From: Forficula auricularia
Lineage: Eukaryota; Arthropoda; Insecta; Dermaptera; Forficulidae
Assembly: GCA_024734495.1 (NCBI GenBank)
Contig: JALMQS010000327.1
Coordinates: forward strand, 105,033 to 169,032
DNA: 64,000 nucleotides
Direction: 5' to 3'
Shown: in pieces, positions 43,795-54,560 of the stretch
Layout: each line of letters opens with the position of its first letter
How positions within the stretch are numbered: the stretch's first letter is position 1
Position numbers and translations under genes: made by a program
The notes under the pieces: generated by a model
The model's database searches: none
What the model was told of the DNA's origin: nothing
The model's input: the letters and a program-made list of their open reading frames with translations, nothing else

Positions 43795-45070
43795 CTTTTT
43801 GCTGTTTATGTACCACTACTAGCCAATCCCGGGCCCGTTTGACAAATCTAGCAACACTGTCCGAGCTTGTATATATTTTATCATAGAAATTTCTTAGACA
43901 CCTCATTCCCGTGACTACTCCGCGCACCTGGTGAATTCATTGATCACGCCATTATTTGATTATTGTTGTCTGGTGTGTCCGTGCGGTGTGTCCGTGCGGT
44001 CCGGCTTGATGTTGCGATGAATTCATGTGACCGGTTCATTTTTGATGTCCCGAGGCATGCGCGTATTACACCTTATTACGATCGTCTTGGCTGGCTTAGG
44101 GCCTCCCGGAGGCGCCTCTACGTACTTGGCAGGTTCATTTTCAAATTATTCACCACATTTCAGCCCGAATACATATTCACCATGTTCACATTCAGATCAT
44201 CCATTCATAATCGGATATTAAGAGCTGACGGCAGACTAATACACATTCCAACTCATTGTACTGAGATCGCCAACATATCTTTTGTTGTCAGCCCGGCTCG
44301 GTTGTGGAATACATTGCCATTACATATCCGTACATCGCTTTCAACATCATCTTTTCATCGCTCACTCAGGGTGAATCTTCTCGGGGGGGGGTGTTGGAGT
44401 AGTGTGTCACTAGTTGATTCGCCTGCTTGTGCTGACTCTGGGTTGCTCGCTGCGTTGGGAGAGTCTTGCTCATTTAAATGTTACTATATGTCTGTATTCT
44501 TTCTGTTTCTGCTTTACGAGGTAGCCACCTCAGAGCATTGTTTTAAATAAATAAATAAAGTACATTATAAAGGGAGATTTATAAAACAAAAAGTTCTTAA
44601 TAAGAGATTGAAAGCTGTTGCGACAATGGCTGAAGCGAAAACAAGTACTAAAAGTTAACCCACTTTTTAGGTTAAATTAATGCTTTGTTGTCAGCTTGTT
44701 TTTAGTGTAAATTTTTCATTATACATTTTTCATTATTTATTCATTATCTCAGAAACTATGTTGTAACCATGAATTAAAATTTTCTTAAAAAATGTATTAG
44801 TTATTGTTTAATGTTGGTTTAGTTTTTTTATAATAATGGTATGAAGAGTTTATTAATTATAATTAAATATGTATGTAAATTTTCCTATATCCCGTGTAGT
44901 GCAATGTATTAAGAGTCTGAAAAACTCTATCTTTTGAATTTAATATCTCCGGAACTATATTGTTCATAAATTTCGTTTTGCCACCAATCGATGCAGAAGT
45001 ATTTAAAATAATAATCTCTCTAAATCTCAAAAAAATCCTAAGAAAACCCATATGGTGAATCAACTAACTA
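43795..45070 (+). mobile_element. Element X, split by a LINE insertion
   Basis: 43795-43905 (gctgtttatgtaccacta, ttgacaaatctagcaac) and 44565-45070 (tacattataaag, tcattatctcagaaact, ccatatggtgaa) match the continuous stretch 62660-63265. A 60-bp fragment of the same element lies at about 46711-46770. At 62 kb it adjoins a decayed coding region, so X is probably the 3' part of that transposon. Confidence 0.7.
43906..44575 (+). pseudogene. CR1/Jockey-like LINE, 5'-truncated C-terminus
   Basis: The 195-codon frame 43963-44550 holds …YYDRLGWLRASRRRLYVLGRFIFKL…, NRILRADGRLIHIP, SPARLWNTLPLHIRTS and SFHRSLRVNLLGG. This is the R-L-W-x-x-R…LWN-LP-x-IR tail seen after the RT of CR1/Jockey-type LINEs. 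It ends in (AAAT)n just before element X resumes, so it is a 5'-truncated insertion into X. RT and endonuclease are absent. The initiating Met has no special meaning here. Confidence 0.7.
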
Positions 45071-45262
45071 CCTTAATAATGTATAGTATATAATATGTTA
45101 AAGAGTGAATGTAAAAATAGCCCTAAACCTCGAAAAGAGGATGGAATCCAATAAATAATAAATAAAATATTAAGCAATAATGAAACGAAAGGGAAATAAT
45201 ATAGGGACCTTCAACTAGGGAGAAGCAGCCCACCAGGTAGGTTGGGTAGGTGAGTCAACATC

Positions 45263-45373
45263 AAATTGCGGAGGAATGAACCAGGATTTCGTAGCCTCTC
45301 GGTTACCAGGGGACTAGAATCTGCCAGGAGGTTTGCTTGTTGAAATAAATACCCGCCGACGCTTTAACAAATG
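45263..45373 (+). repeat. GC-rich core repeat, copy 16
   Basis: TTGCGGAGGAATG, ATTTCGTAGCCTCTCGG, CCAGGGGACTAGAATCTG, CCCGCCGACGC, AACAAATG. The upstream gaagcagcccaccagg is shared with copy 7. Confidence 0.85.
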
Positions 45374-46278
45374 AGCAAATGCAAGAGCGCATATTTATTG
45401 GCACAAAATAATTAAGCATTAAAATATCTGTAATTATTATAAAATACTTCTATAAGTTTGCTTTTATAATTATTTTAAACATTTCGATTTATTGGCGTAT
45501 TGATGAGAAAAAAAACTCTTAATTTTTAATTTTTGAGTAAGTTATAGGGATTTGAATTGAATAAAAAAATTGAGAAAAATTGAAAATTTCAACCTGTACA
45601 AAAAATTATGATGTGATGGAATTTTTTCTAATGTGTATTTGGGTGTAGGAATCATCATTATTCAATAATACCAACAACTTTCCATAAGTTACATTTCACA
45701 GATCTGTGTAAATGTTATTATGCTAGATCAATTCCCCGGGTAGAAAGAGGCTGAAACAAATCGAAAACCAGCAGACAAGTCGTCGTCATGAATTTGTTGA
45801 TATGTCTTTTTGTCTGTTCATCAGGATTCTGACACTCACGATATCTTAAGAACGGAATGTCGTGCAAAATTCATTCTCATGTCAAACTGTTTGTAATTTC
45901 AATGCGAAGATGTTGTTCGATATTAGGACCTCTAGCTATAGAAAACTTCGGGATCGAACATGTGGAGAAAAAAAAATCATTTTTGAATGATTTAATTGAG
46001 ATTTTAAGAAGTTCTTATAATATAAGCATAAATAAACAATTTTCAATTTCGAAAAATAATAATTTTATTTATTTTAAAAGACACTAATCAAAACTAAGTG
46101 GATTAAATACTAGGAGCTCCCGGCAAGCAACGGGCAGGCTTCTCCTCCCTTCCCAATGACCAAGTAATAAAATTATGTAGAAATGTCCCTTATTTGGGAA
46201 TTCGTGAGGTCGTTGGAGTTCCTCACAAAATTGTGGCTTTTGGCCAGGTGGGTGAGTGAGTGGATGGATGGCTACATC

Positions 46279-46388
46279 AAATTGCGGGAGCTGATCGTAT
46301 TTCGTATCCTTTCTGTTACCAAGAGAATAGAATCTGCAAGGAGGGATGCTTGACATAGTAACAGACCGCCGGCGCACAGTGGTTTAGA
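46279..46388 (+). repeat. GC-rich core repeat, copy 17
   Basis: TTGCGGGAGCTG, ATTTCGTATCCTTTCTG, TACCAAGAGAATAGAATCTG, GACCGCCGGCGC. One of the more diverged copies. Confidence 0.75.
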
Positions 46389-46451
46389 ATTCGAAAAACG
46401 TGATCGGAACCTCTAGCTCCTTCAATCTTATCTTATCTTATTATATTAAAC

Positions 46452-46486
<35 letters not shown>

Positions 46487-46489
<3 letters not shown>

Positions 46490-46675
46490 CTGTTTCAGGA
46501 GGAATAGTAAATATTTTAGAAGGTGGTAGTATAGACAAATTGCAATAAAAAATGTCATATAACATGTGTCAAATTTTTAATTTTTTTCTATATCGGCATA
46601 CTCAGCATGTGTATTTACACATGCCGATATTGAAAAAAAAATTAAAAATAATTACTATTCCTCCTGAAACACCTT
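46487..46675. mobile_element. MITE with ~20-bp inverted ends
   Basis: GGCTGTTTCAGGAGGAATAG and its inverted partner CTATTCCTCCTGAAACACC bound about 185 bp, inserted into an AT microsatellite. An inner palindrome (catgtg…cacatg, tatcggcat…atgccgata) is present. Class is not assigned. Confidence 0.7.
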
Positions 46676-46710
46676 GTATATTGAATCGGTTTCTCGAAAA
46701 CGATTCATAA

Positions 46711-46770
46711 GTACAAAACTTTTTGCTGTTTATGTACCATTACTAGCCAATCCCGTGCTCGTTTGACTAA
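46711..46770 (+). mobile_element. Fragment of element X
   Basis: Aactttttgctgtttatg … ccaatcccgtgctcgtttga matches 43794-43850 and 62650-62705, then stops at a tgtcattcaatgacatt palindrome. Confidence 0.6.
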
Positions 46771-47147
46771 TGTCATTCAATGACATTTTTTTTAATTTCA
46801 TGTTTTTGTTTTTTTTTTAAATAAAAATAAATATTCTTGGTTAGATTATGATTTTTTAATCTTTTATGATCATAGAAATTGAATGTAATAAATAAATTAA
46901 GTGAACATTTGTTTAATTGTAAAATATTTAATAAAACTTAGGTGGGCGGTTAATTGTGCCGATGAGTGTATGTAAGTACCATATATGTAAAAAAATTGAA
47001 GGATAAAGTGAAATTTATTAAAAATCAATTAAGTAAATTATTATTTTTATTATTTAACAATAATGAATGAACCGAGAAAAAATACAATAATGAGAAAGAT
47101 CAGCCAGCCCAGCCAGCCAGGTGAGTGAGTTTAGCAAGTAAAAGTAG
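46771..47147. other. AT-rich stretch, block A-like
   Basis: From about 47020 it matches 890-1010 (taatgaatgaaccgag, agccagccag). No gene is supported. Confidence 0.5.
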
Positions 47148-47517
47148 TCGGTCAATATCCAATTCCGCTGTTGCTTTGGCGACGAGCCTTTAGACACGGC
47201 CGCTAGATGACTCAGTCAGATCGTGCGACACTTTTGCATGACTGATAATATATCAGTCATGCTATAAGTGAAGCAACTCGATCTCGGCTGAGCATCGAAC
47301 ATCGAATCCATCGATCGCATCGGATCGAATGGAAGGAGGGGCCAACCGCCAACTAGTAGCCCCTCCCCCGCTAACAAAGCGGATGGCGCCCATCCCGGCT
47401 TTCCATCAGGGCACAAACAACGCCCTGCACACACGCAACATTGTTAGGACCCCAACGACTTGGTGGGGGGCGCGGACACGCACCACAAAGCACTCAGCAC
47501 TCACGAGCGTCCTAACA
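47148..47517 (-). mobile_element. GC-rich insert, possible solo LTR
   Basis: About 370 bp of GC-rich sequence interrupts AT-rich repeat text (aagtaaaag before, atatatatagaatcgg after). On the minus strand it starts TGTTAGGACGCTCG and contains a perfect 11-bp-arm hairpin (GCATGACTGAT/ATCAGTCATGC at about 47237-47263). A plus-strand TGTTAGGACC (47450) and CTAACA (47512) also bracket its right end. A TG start favours an LTR, but I find no matching CA end with a target duplication. Confidence 0.35.
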
Positions 47518-47800
47518 TATATATAGAATCGGTTTCTTGAAAACGGCTCTAACGATTTCGCTAAAAATTGGTGTACTTATCAAGTGTCATGAGTTATTAG
47601 TCGTGTATAAATTTTAATCCAATTGAAATAAAGGAAGGGGGTGTAAATTAGTCATGTTGCAAAATAAATATTTTAATCATTCATATCTCGTCTTCAGTAA
47701 GTCGCAGAGCCTTGAAATTTGAAACTTAAGCTATCTAGAGGCAAAAAGTTACCGAGCATCGCTCGGTGCTCCAGGCACTTTTATCATATTAAAGGAAGGA
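47518..47800 (+). repeat. M2 module
   Basis: Tatatatagaatcgg, AACGGCTCTAACGATTTC, caagtgtcatgagtt, then accgagcatcgctcggtgc and gctccaggcac. A poly-G tract follows at about 47888-47912. Confidence 0.75.
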
Positions 47801-48619
47801 TTTAAAAACAAAACTTACTTAAGGAAGTTGTTTTTCAGAAAAATATAAAAGTTTAATAATTATAACTAGTCGAGGTGGTGTGTGGGGTGGGGGGGGGGGG
47901 AGGGGGAGTGGGGTCAAAAATATGTTCAAACAAAAATCGAAGAAAAGGTGCTATTTCTAATAAAAAAATGTTGTCTCTAATTATTATAGTTTGTATCATT
48001 GAGGCGTGTGTATATATATACTTTCATGTTTTTCCAGACTGTTTTCCAGACTGTTTCGATTTATAAATTTGACTAAAATAAAGAAAGAACATTAGTATAT
48101 ATATTTTTTCTTTAAAATTTTTTGAGGAACTCCAACCACCCCTGGGGCTAAATAAACCTCACGAATTCCCAAAAAAGGGAAATTTCTACATAAAATAGCC
48201 ATTTGTGTTTTTGTGTACATCCAAAATAAAATTATACTCCTATTATTTAGAGCCCACATATACATATTATACGGTCTCAAGGCATGTATGTAATCATTTC
48301 TTGATTTCCTCCAAATTTATTAAAAGTCAATTAAGTAAATTATTATTTTTATTATTAAGCAATAAATGAACCGAGAAAAAAATACAATAATGAGAAAGAT
48401 CAGCCAGCCACCAACCAGCAGCGCACGCAGCTAAGCTAGCCGATGCAATTGCGGGAGAAGATCTGTCTCTCTGGTACCAGGGGACTAGAATCTGCAAGGA
48501 GGGTTGCTTGGCTAAGTAAAAGCGCGCCGGACCATTTGAACAGGGAATAATGATTTTCTCTAAGCAATTAAAGATTAATAATAAAATATATATGTATTTA
48601 TCATATCATATTATATTAA
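47801..48619. other. Repeat-derived stretch, block A-like
   Basis: Related to 700-1200 (ctccaaccacc, cccatatacatatt-like text) and holds core copy 18. No gene is supported. Confidence 0.5.
48447..48543 (+). repeat. GC-rich core repeat, copy 18
   Basis: AATTGCGGGAGAAG, TACCAGGGGACTAGAATCTG, AAAAGCGCGCCGGACC, TTGAACAG. Confidence 0.85.
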
Positions 48620-48770
48620 TCGAGCAATTCTTGTATATATATAGAATCGGTTTCTCGAAAACGGCTCTAACGATTTCGCTAAAAATTGGTGAACTTATCA
48701 AGTCTCATGTATTAGTCGTGTATCAATTTTAATCCGATTGAAATAAAGGAAGGGGTGTAAATTAGACATC
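48620..48770 (+). repeat. M2 module, truncated
   Basis: Gaatcggtttctcgaaaacg through aataaaggaaggggtg, then diverges. Confidence 0.7.
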
Positions 48771-49816
48771 CCCTACATACACCCATAGTTATAAGGTTTC
48801 GAAATGAATGACAAAGTGAAATAAAATTGAAAATTTAAACTTTTTTCGCCTAATATTGTGAGGTGAGAGAATTTTTTAAGACCCAATTTCTACTGTATTT
48901 GGGTGTTGGGTGTATGAATCAGAATATTACTCAATAATAACAACCTTCAGCTGTTTAAGACCCGTATCCACAGATACCTTCGACCCCTACCCACCCCATA
49001 AAAACCCTTCTTCCTATTTTCATGATGGAGGGGCCAACCCAGGCCTTTAGGGATGCACATTTTTGGTGTAACTCCTTCTCACATCATTTTCATTAAAAAA
49101 AAAACTTTTCATAAGTTAAATTTGACAGACCTGTATAATTGTTGTTATAATATAGAGATAAATAAACAATTTTCAATTTAAATGTGTTTATCATTTTATT
49201 TAATTTCAACCCCACTAATGGTGCATTACAAAACTGAATAGATTCAGGTGTCAGGCTTCTCCCGCCTCCCGGGCTTATCTAATTTTCAAATTATTTTACG
49301 TAAAGACCATTTATATTTTTTCCCAGGTCCTGGCGATTATTCTCGACATCTCTCTCACTTTGCTATCTACATTTCTTGATTTCCTTTAAATGTATTATAA
49401 TATTCGAAAAAATTTATTTAGCAAAGTATTGTTTTTATTTTTAAACAATAAATGAACCAAAGAAAAAATTGACAATTAAGGGCAGGTAGGGAGACAACCA
49501 TGTGGGTCAATCAACATCAATTGCGGGAGATTTCGTAGCCTCTCTGTTACCAGGGGACTAGAATCTGCCAGGAGTGTTGCTTGCCAAAGTAAAAGCGCCC
49601 TTAGGCTTAACAGGTAGGCAATTGAAAGAGTATGTATTGATTTTCACAAAACAATTAAGAATTAATATATGCAATTATTAGATCATGCAAAAATCCTTGA
49701 ATAATTATAATTATGTTCAATTGAAATTCTTACCAGCAAGTTTATTTAAAATTTATAATTTTTATTAAAACTTATTCGGGTACAAGATATCTATCTATTC
49801 CTGAAATTATTACATA
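48771..49816. other. AT-rich stretch with one core
   Basis: Holds core copy 19 and text related to 45520-46060 (gtgttgggtgt..gaatca, ataaacaattttcaattt). No gene is supported. Confidence 0.5.
49519..49616 (+). repeat. GC-rich core repeat, copy 19
   Basis: AATTGCGGGAGATTTCGTAG, TACCAGGGGACTAGAATCTG, AAAAGCGCCCTTAGG. This short copy lacks the variable spacer, so TTGCGGG directly meets the second box. Confidence 0.85.
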
Positions 49817-50149
49817 TACCGGGTGAGTTTTTTTATCTTGAGACAGTCTTATAAATCAAAATATATATGAAAAAAGGTTTCAAATAAAAGTTTATTTATA
49901 TCAGGGTGAAACTAAACTACGCTATTGTTTGTCGACCTAGAACAAACTTTCAAGGGTATTTCGAGGTCAAGTTCTGTTTATTAAATGGAAACATGTTTCT
50001 GTACATATTCTGAATCTACAAAAAAATTGAACAACTTTCATTAGAACTATTTTTTATAGGACATCAAATAAAAAAAATATTAAATCACTTAGATCTCAAA
50101 AAAATTCTTAATAATTGTTTTTAACAATCTTTTATTTTTTAATGCAATC

Positions 50150-50985
50150 GAATGCAAGAAGGGGTGCACCAGTAAAGATGCAGCCCTTATGGATCTCGAA
50201 AGGCCCTTGCATTACCGAAGAGAATGGAAAGTTGATTAAGTGAGAGGGTGTAGACGTAGGTGTCTATGCACTCGGGTTTTTAAGGTTTGAAGATTATAAG
50301 TGCTGGGAAAGATGGAGGCTGGGAGAGTGTTCCAGTTCCTTGAAGTCATGGGGATATATGTATTGGCGAATGAAGTGGTCCGGCACTTTTCCAATTTGAC
50401 CGCGAAAGAGTGTTGGGAGTCGGCAAAACGCGTGCTACGTGCAAAGCATGCTTTGGGGGGGAATTATTGATTTTATCTCATCAGAGCACACAGACAATTT
50501 CTCGATGAGCTAGCGAGTCGAGGGAGTCGGTGAGGGTAGAATCGTCAATTAGCATGACGGCTCGTTTCTGAATTGCATCCAGGGTAGCAAGAGAATATTT
50601 TGAGGCTCCTCTCCATAGATGAGAGCCGTATTCGAAACAGGGGCCGATTTGAGCCTTGTAGATGGTGAGAAGATGTGGGGGCTTGTAAAATCGTTTGGAC
50701 CTGAATAAGTAGCCAATCTTCTGCTGCAGATTTCGCCACAGAGGAGATGTGTTCATTCCAAGGCAGGTTAGATGTGACAGAGACGCCCAACATGGATAGG
50801 CTGTAACACATTTTCAGGGCATTCGAATCGAAGTGAATATCAGGGAAATTTTTATTTTCGCGCCTAGAAATTAGACAACATTGAGTCTTATTTGAATTAA
50901 AGTTAACTAAATTTTGAGAGCCCCATTTATTCAGTTTGTCTAGGTCGAGAGTGTTTGGGGAGGCATTCAACTTAATTATCTTATT
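50150..50985 (-). pseudogene. Jockey-like LINE fragment (RT thumb and C-terminus)
   Basis: Minus strand: LDKLNKWGSQNLVNFNSNKTQ, SMLGVSVTSNLPWNEHISSVAKSA (50970 to about 50725), then a frame shift, KIGYLFRSKRFYKPPHLLTIY, CFEYGSHLWRGASKYSLATLD and IQKRAVMLIDDSTLT, and after another break a tail with SFANTYIPMTSRNWNTLPASIF. This is the post-YADD part of a Jockey/CR1-type RT. The catalytic YADD, endonuclease and RT fingers are missing. It abuts the AAAT-rich tail of the next LINE at about 50985. Confidence 0.75.
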
Positions 50986-52656
50986 TTTTATTTATTTATT
51001 AATGATGTTATGTACATAGGTCAGAGTAGACCCTTATAGTGTACAATCAAAAAAAGAAAAAAGAAACTGACAAATATAGAGATTAACAATATAAAGAAAA
51101 ATGAAATATAAATTAGATACAAAAATACAAGAAACAGAACAAAACGTAAAAAAATACAAAATATAAAATACAAAATAGAAATACAAAGTATAAGTATATT
51201 ACAAAATATAAATTACACAATATAAAATATAAGTTAGAGGCTATAGCATTAGCATGATAGGGCTTCAGTGAGTCCACGCAGAAAGCGGGCAGCAGAGGAT
51301 GGTTGTCTTAAGGCAGAGGGCATTGAGTTCCACAGTCGTGGGGCTGTGATCTCAAATGACCTCGATCTGAGGGCAGTCTGGTGTCGCGGGCATACCAGGG
51401 CTCTTGATCTTATTGAAGGACCAGGGGTAAGTAGTTCCGCCAGGTAGGAGGGAGACCCTGATATAAGGACCCTATGGACAAACCTCAGGTACCTAAACTT
51501 TAGATAGTTAGGAAGGCTGAAGCCTAATACCTCTACTGCTTTCTCAGAAACATGATCCATATGGCCCAGGTCGTAGATGTATCTTATGCACGAATTAAGT
51601 GCCACCGATAACCTGTGGAGAGAAACGCTGTCGAGGCCGTAGTAGACGACCTCTCCATTCAAGAAGTGGGGTAATAATAATACGAGAACAAGTCTACGGC
51701 GCAGCCAGACAGGAGTTGCGTGGGCCATTTTTCGGAGAGGATACAACGAACCGTATACTCTTTTACAGATCAGACTAACATGGTCACTCCATGTCAATCT
51801 AGAGTTAATGACTATGCCAAGATCTCTGACATGTTCGGAGTAGGGGATGTCTGTGCCACAGACATTCACCGCAGGAATCACTCCCTGATCACGGGAGGAT
51901 AATACAATCGCCTGTGTCTTCGCGGGGTTGAGCATCAATCCGTTCACGGTAGACCACATGGAGATCGATTCAATGTCGGTATTAATTTTTTCAACAGAAA
52001 GCCTACTGTCGACGTGTCCTAGGTGGGAATAGATCTGAAGATCATCGGCGAAGAGATGGTATCTACAGTGGCGGAGAACTTCAGGAAGATCATTGATAAA
52101 TAGGGAGAAAAGCAAGGGAGATAAAACCCCGCCCTGGGGGACACCGCGTGTAAGAGCTCTAGAGGAGGAGGCCTCACCACCCGTCTCGACCCACTGGCTT
52201 CGCCCTGACAGATAGGAGAAGATCAGTCTACAGGAAGCACCAGAGAACCCCGCTAGGTCATGCAGTTTACGAACTAGGATGCTATGATCGACAGAGCCAA
52301 AAGCATTTTTAAAATCAAGGAGCACCAAGATAGCGGATCCAGATTCTTCTATAATTGCCCTGCAGTCGTTGGTGACCTTCAGAAGCGCAGTTGCACAACT
52401 GTGCCCGGGGCGGAAACCTGACTGAAATGGGATAAGAAAATGAGTTCGGTCAATGTGTCCCATTATCTGGGAGTATAATATTTTTTCAAAGACTTTAGAG
52501 ATAACAGGGAGAACACTAATAGGCCTGTAATCGGAGCAAGAGCCGGGTTTATTGATTTTAGGTATAGGGGTAACCTTGGCAGATTTCCAGCAGGAGGGAA
52601 AGAAGGAAGAGGTAATTAGTACGTTGAAGATTTTAGTTATAATTGGCAGGATGTCA
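50986..52656 (-). pseudogene. CR1/Jockey-type LINE, 5'-truncated, RT otherwise intact
   Basis: One open frame runs from about 52656 to 51249 on the minus strand. It has FFPSCWKSAKVTPIPK, CSDYRPISVLPVISKVFE, FQSGFRPGHSCATALL, LVLLDFKNAFGSVDH, TRGVPQGGVLSPLLF, the catalytic HLFADDLQIY (about residue 136 counted from the Met at 52463), RDLGIVINSRLTW and the closing APRLWNSMPSALRQ. The endonuclease is missing, so it is a 5'-truncated copy. A 260-base AT-rich 3' UTR ends in TAATAAATAAATAAA. The sequence has no internal stop and is more GC-rich than its surroundings, which suggests recent arrival. Confidence 0.88.
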
Positions 52657-53473
52657 AATATTAATTTTCAAATAATTATTATTAAATAAATAATTTAATA
52701 ATAATTAATAATCTAATCATTTTGCGACACTGTTCTGAGACATTCCAGAGTGCATGATTGAAACAATCATTGAAACAATTCGCAAGTCTTCTAGATGAAT
52801 TCCAGTTCCAATTTCGTTATTTTGGCCTGTTTAAGTTTCTTCCTAGCCTTTACATTTTCTGTTTTTTTTCTTTTTTTTTCTTTTTAAATAGATTTACAAC
52901 ACTATAAAATAAAGCTCCTGAGGGCAAAATTATTAAATTATTTATTTAATAATTAAATATTTGATCCCTATTATTTGATAATTAAGTTGAATGATTGTTA
53001 AAAATAATTATTAGGATTTTTTGAGATCTAATTGATTTAAATTTTTTTTATTTGATGTCCTATAAAAAATAGTTCTAAGGAAAGTTGTTCATTTTATTTG
53101 TAAATTCAGAATATGTACAGAAATATATAGGTTTCCATTTAAAAAACAGAAAGTGACCTCGAAATACCCTTGATAGCTTGTTCTAGGTCGACAAACAATA
53201 TCGTAGTTTAGTTTCCCCCCTGATATAATAATAAACTTTTATTTGAAACTTTTTTTCATATAATGCACCGTTTTTGTTTTTTATATATAAGACTTTCTCA
53301 AGATACAAAATTCACTCCGGTAAACCTACATTTATTAAAATGAATTTAAAAATATCAAATAAGTAATAAAAAGCCTTTTACGTATTAAATAATAATAAAA
53401 TAATATTACAATTTTAAATAAAGTCCATTTTAGGGTACTTTAGTGAAAATCAATATTTGTTATTCGAAATGGT

Positions 53474-53607
53474 GATTTGTTAAGAGCGCCGGCGGGCTTT
53501 TTTCTTGGGAAGCAACCCTCCTGGCATATTATGGTCTCCTGGTAGCAGAGAGGCTATGAAATCGCGCGGATGATTCAGACAGACATGGACGACAGCTCCC
53601 GCAATTT
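53474..53607 (-). repeat. GC-rich core repeat, copy 20 (reverse)
   Basis: Minus strand: TTGCGGGAGCTGTCG, ATTTCATAGCCTCTCTG, TACCAGGAGACCATAATATG, GCCCGCCGGCGCTC, AACAAATC. The ACTAGAATC box is mutated. Confidence 0.8.
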
Positions 53608-53895
53608 ATCCTCCTCCATCATAGCATATTTTGAATTTAGAGTGGAAATAAACCATTTTTTTTTATTATTATTATTATTATTATTTTTGAGATGATAAAT
53701 CACGAAACTCATCATATGTATCTATAGATAAAAAATCTGTGAGCCTCATCCACATAAGCTCACGAGCAGTGGCGCAACCAGGATTTTGTCATAGAGGGGG
53801 CTAACACACACCCACACCCACATACACTATAATATATAATACCTGGCCACCGAGCGATGCTCCGTAACTGTTTGCTTCAGTTAAAAGCTATATAT

Positions 53896-53998
53896 TAATC
53901 CCCGGACCCCGCCACTTCACCCCCCCCCCCCCGTACTCCTCCACCACTGCACCCGCACCGTCACCTCCACCCTCGCCCCCGCCCCCTCACCCAGTTTT
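53896..53998 (-). repeat. G-rich minisatellite, reverse copy
   Basis: C-rich on the plus strand between the reversed M2 tail and cagtttttgc. It is the counterpart of 29474-29640. Confidence 0.7.
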
Positions 53999-54161
53999 TG
54001 CATTTCAAGCCTTGTAGTGGCCGTATTCGGTGAAATTTGCAAAAAAAAGCTAACATTATAATAAAATTTCAAAAAATGAAGGGTACCCTTTTGGACAGCA
54101 TCCCCTGGTTGAAAAATCACCAACCGCTACTGATATATATGTACATATATATAAGTAATTT

Positions 54162-54560
54162 GATTAAAAATTCAAAGTTTATTGGACAAAGTTTTTTTAT
54201 TGAAGCTCTTCTTCAATTTGTGTACAACGTTTCGTCTCTCTCGAGACTTTTTCAAGTACTCAATTGGTTAGAACAACATTGGTTGAAATAAAGATAAAAA
54301 TAACTGAGACATAGTAGAATTTTTTCCTTCTAGATTGATACCATAAAACAATATATTGTTTAACTTATATTGTTTTATGGTATCAATCTAGAAGGAAAGA
54401 AAATTCTACTATGTCTCAGTTATTTTTATCTTTATTTCAACCAATGTTGTTCTAACCAATTGAGTACTTGAAAAAGTCTCGAGAGAGATGAAACGTTGTA
54501 CAAAAATTGAAGAGAGCTTCAATAAAAATACTTTGTCCAATAAACTTTGAATTTTTAATC
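54162..54560. mobile_element. Large palindrome / fold-back element, arms about 190 bp
   Basis: Gattaaaaattcaaag … ttgaagctc … cgagac … actgagacatagtag … ccataaaacaatata is mirrored by its reverse complement from about 54366, with a loop of about 10 bp near 54361. A few indels separate the arms. There is no coding frame. The transcript would form a long double-stranded hairpin. Confidence 0.85.

Larger units (their letters stand above)
45071..46486. other. AT-rich stretch with two cores
   Basis: Contains core copies 16 and 17, text related to 48780-49200, and an AT microsatellite at 46454-46487. Small open frames (45857-46087 plus; 46084-46377 minus) are not conserved in related repeats and are not called genes. 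Confidence 0.5.
49817..53322. mobile_element. Composite element with ~320-bp terminal inverted repeats
   Basis: 49817-50135 (TACCGGGTGAGTTTTTTTA, tgtttgtcgacctagaaca, ttttataggacatcaa) is the reverse complement of about 52988-53322 (ttgatgtcctataaaa, ttctaggtcgacaaaca, ttcactccggta) with scattered mismatches. The interior is almost wholly LINE sequence on the minus strand (50150-52656). No transposase is seen. It could be a long-TIR DNA element loaded with LINEs or a fold-back element; superfamily not assigned. Confidence 0.7.
53323..54161. other. Repeat-derived stretch with reversed core and reversed G-rich tract
   Basis: Contains core copy 20 (reverse), a (TTA)n run near 53660-53685, a reversed M2 tail motif (ccaccgagcgatgctccg, about 53847) and a C-rich tract. 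No gene is supported. Confidence 0.5.

Noticed and set aside
46084..46377. Minus-strand 97-codon open frame overlapping core copy 17
   Set aside because: It is a reverse reading of the repeat core, absent as an open frame in other core copies.
1011..53607. The GC-rich core as a conserved protein-coding exon
   Set aside because: All three frames on each strand carry stops or frameshifting indels in some copies, and reading-frame length is not kept.
53896..54123. Minus-strand open frame through the reversed G-rich tract
   Set aside because: Composition-driven and not conserved with the forward tract at 29.5 kb.
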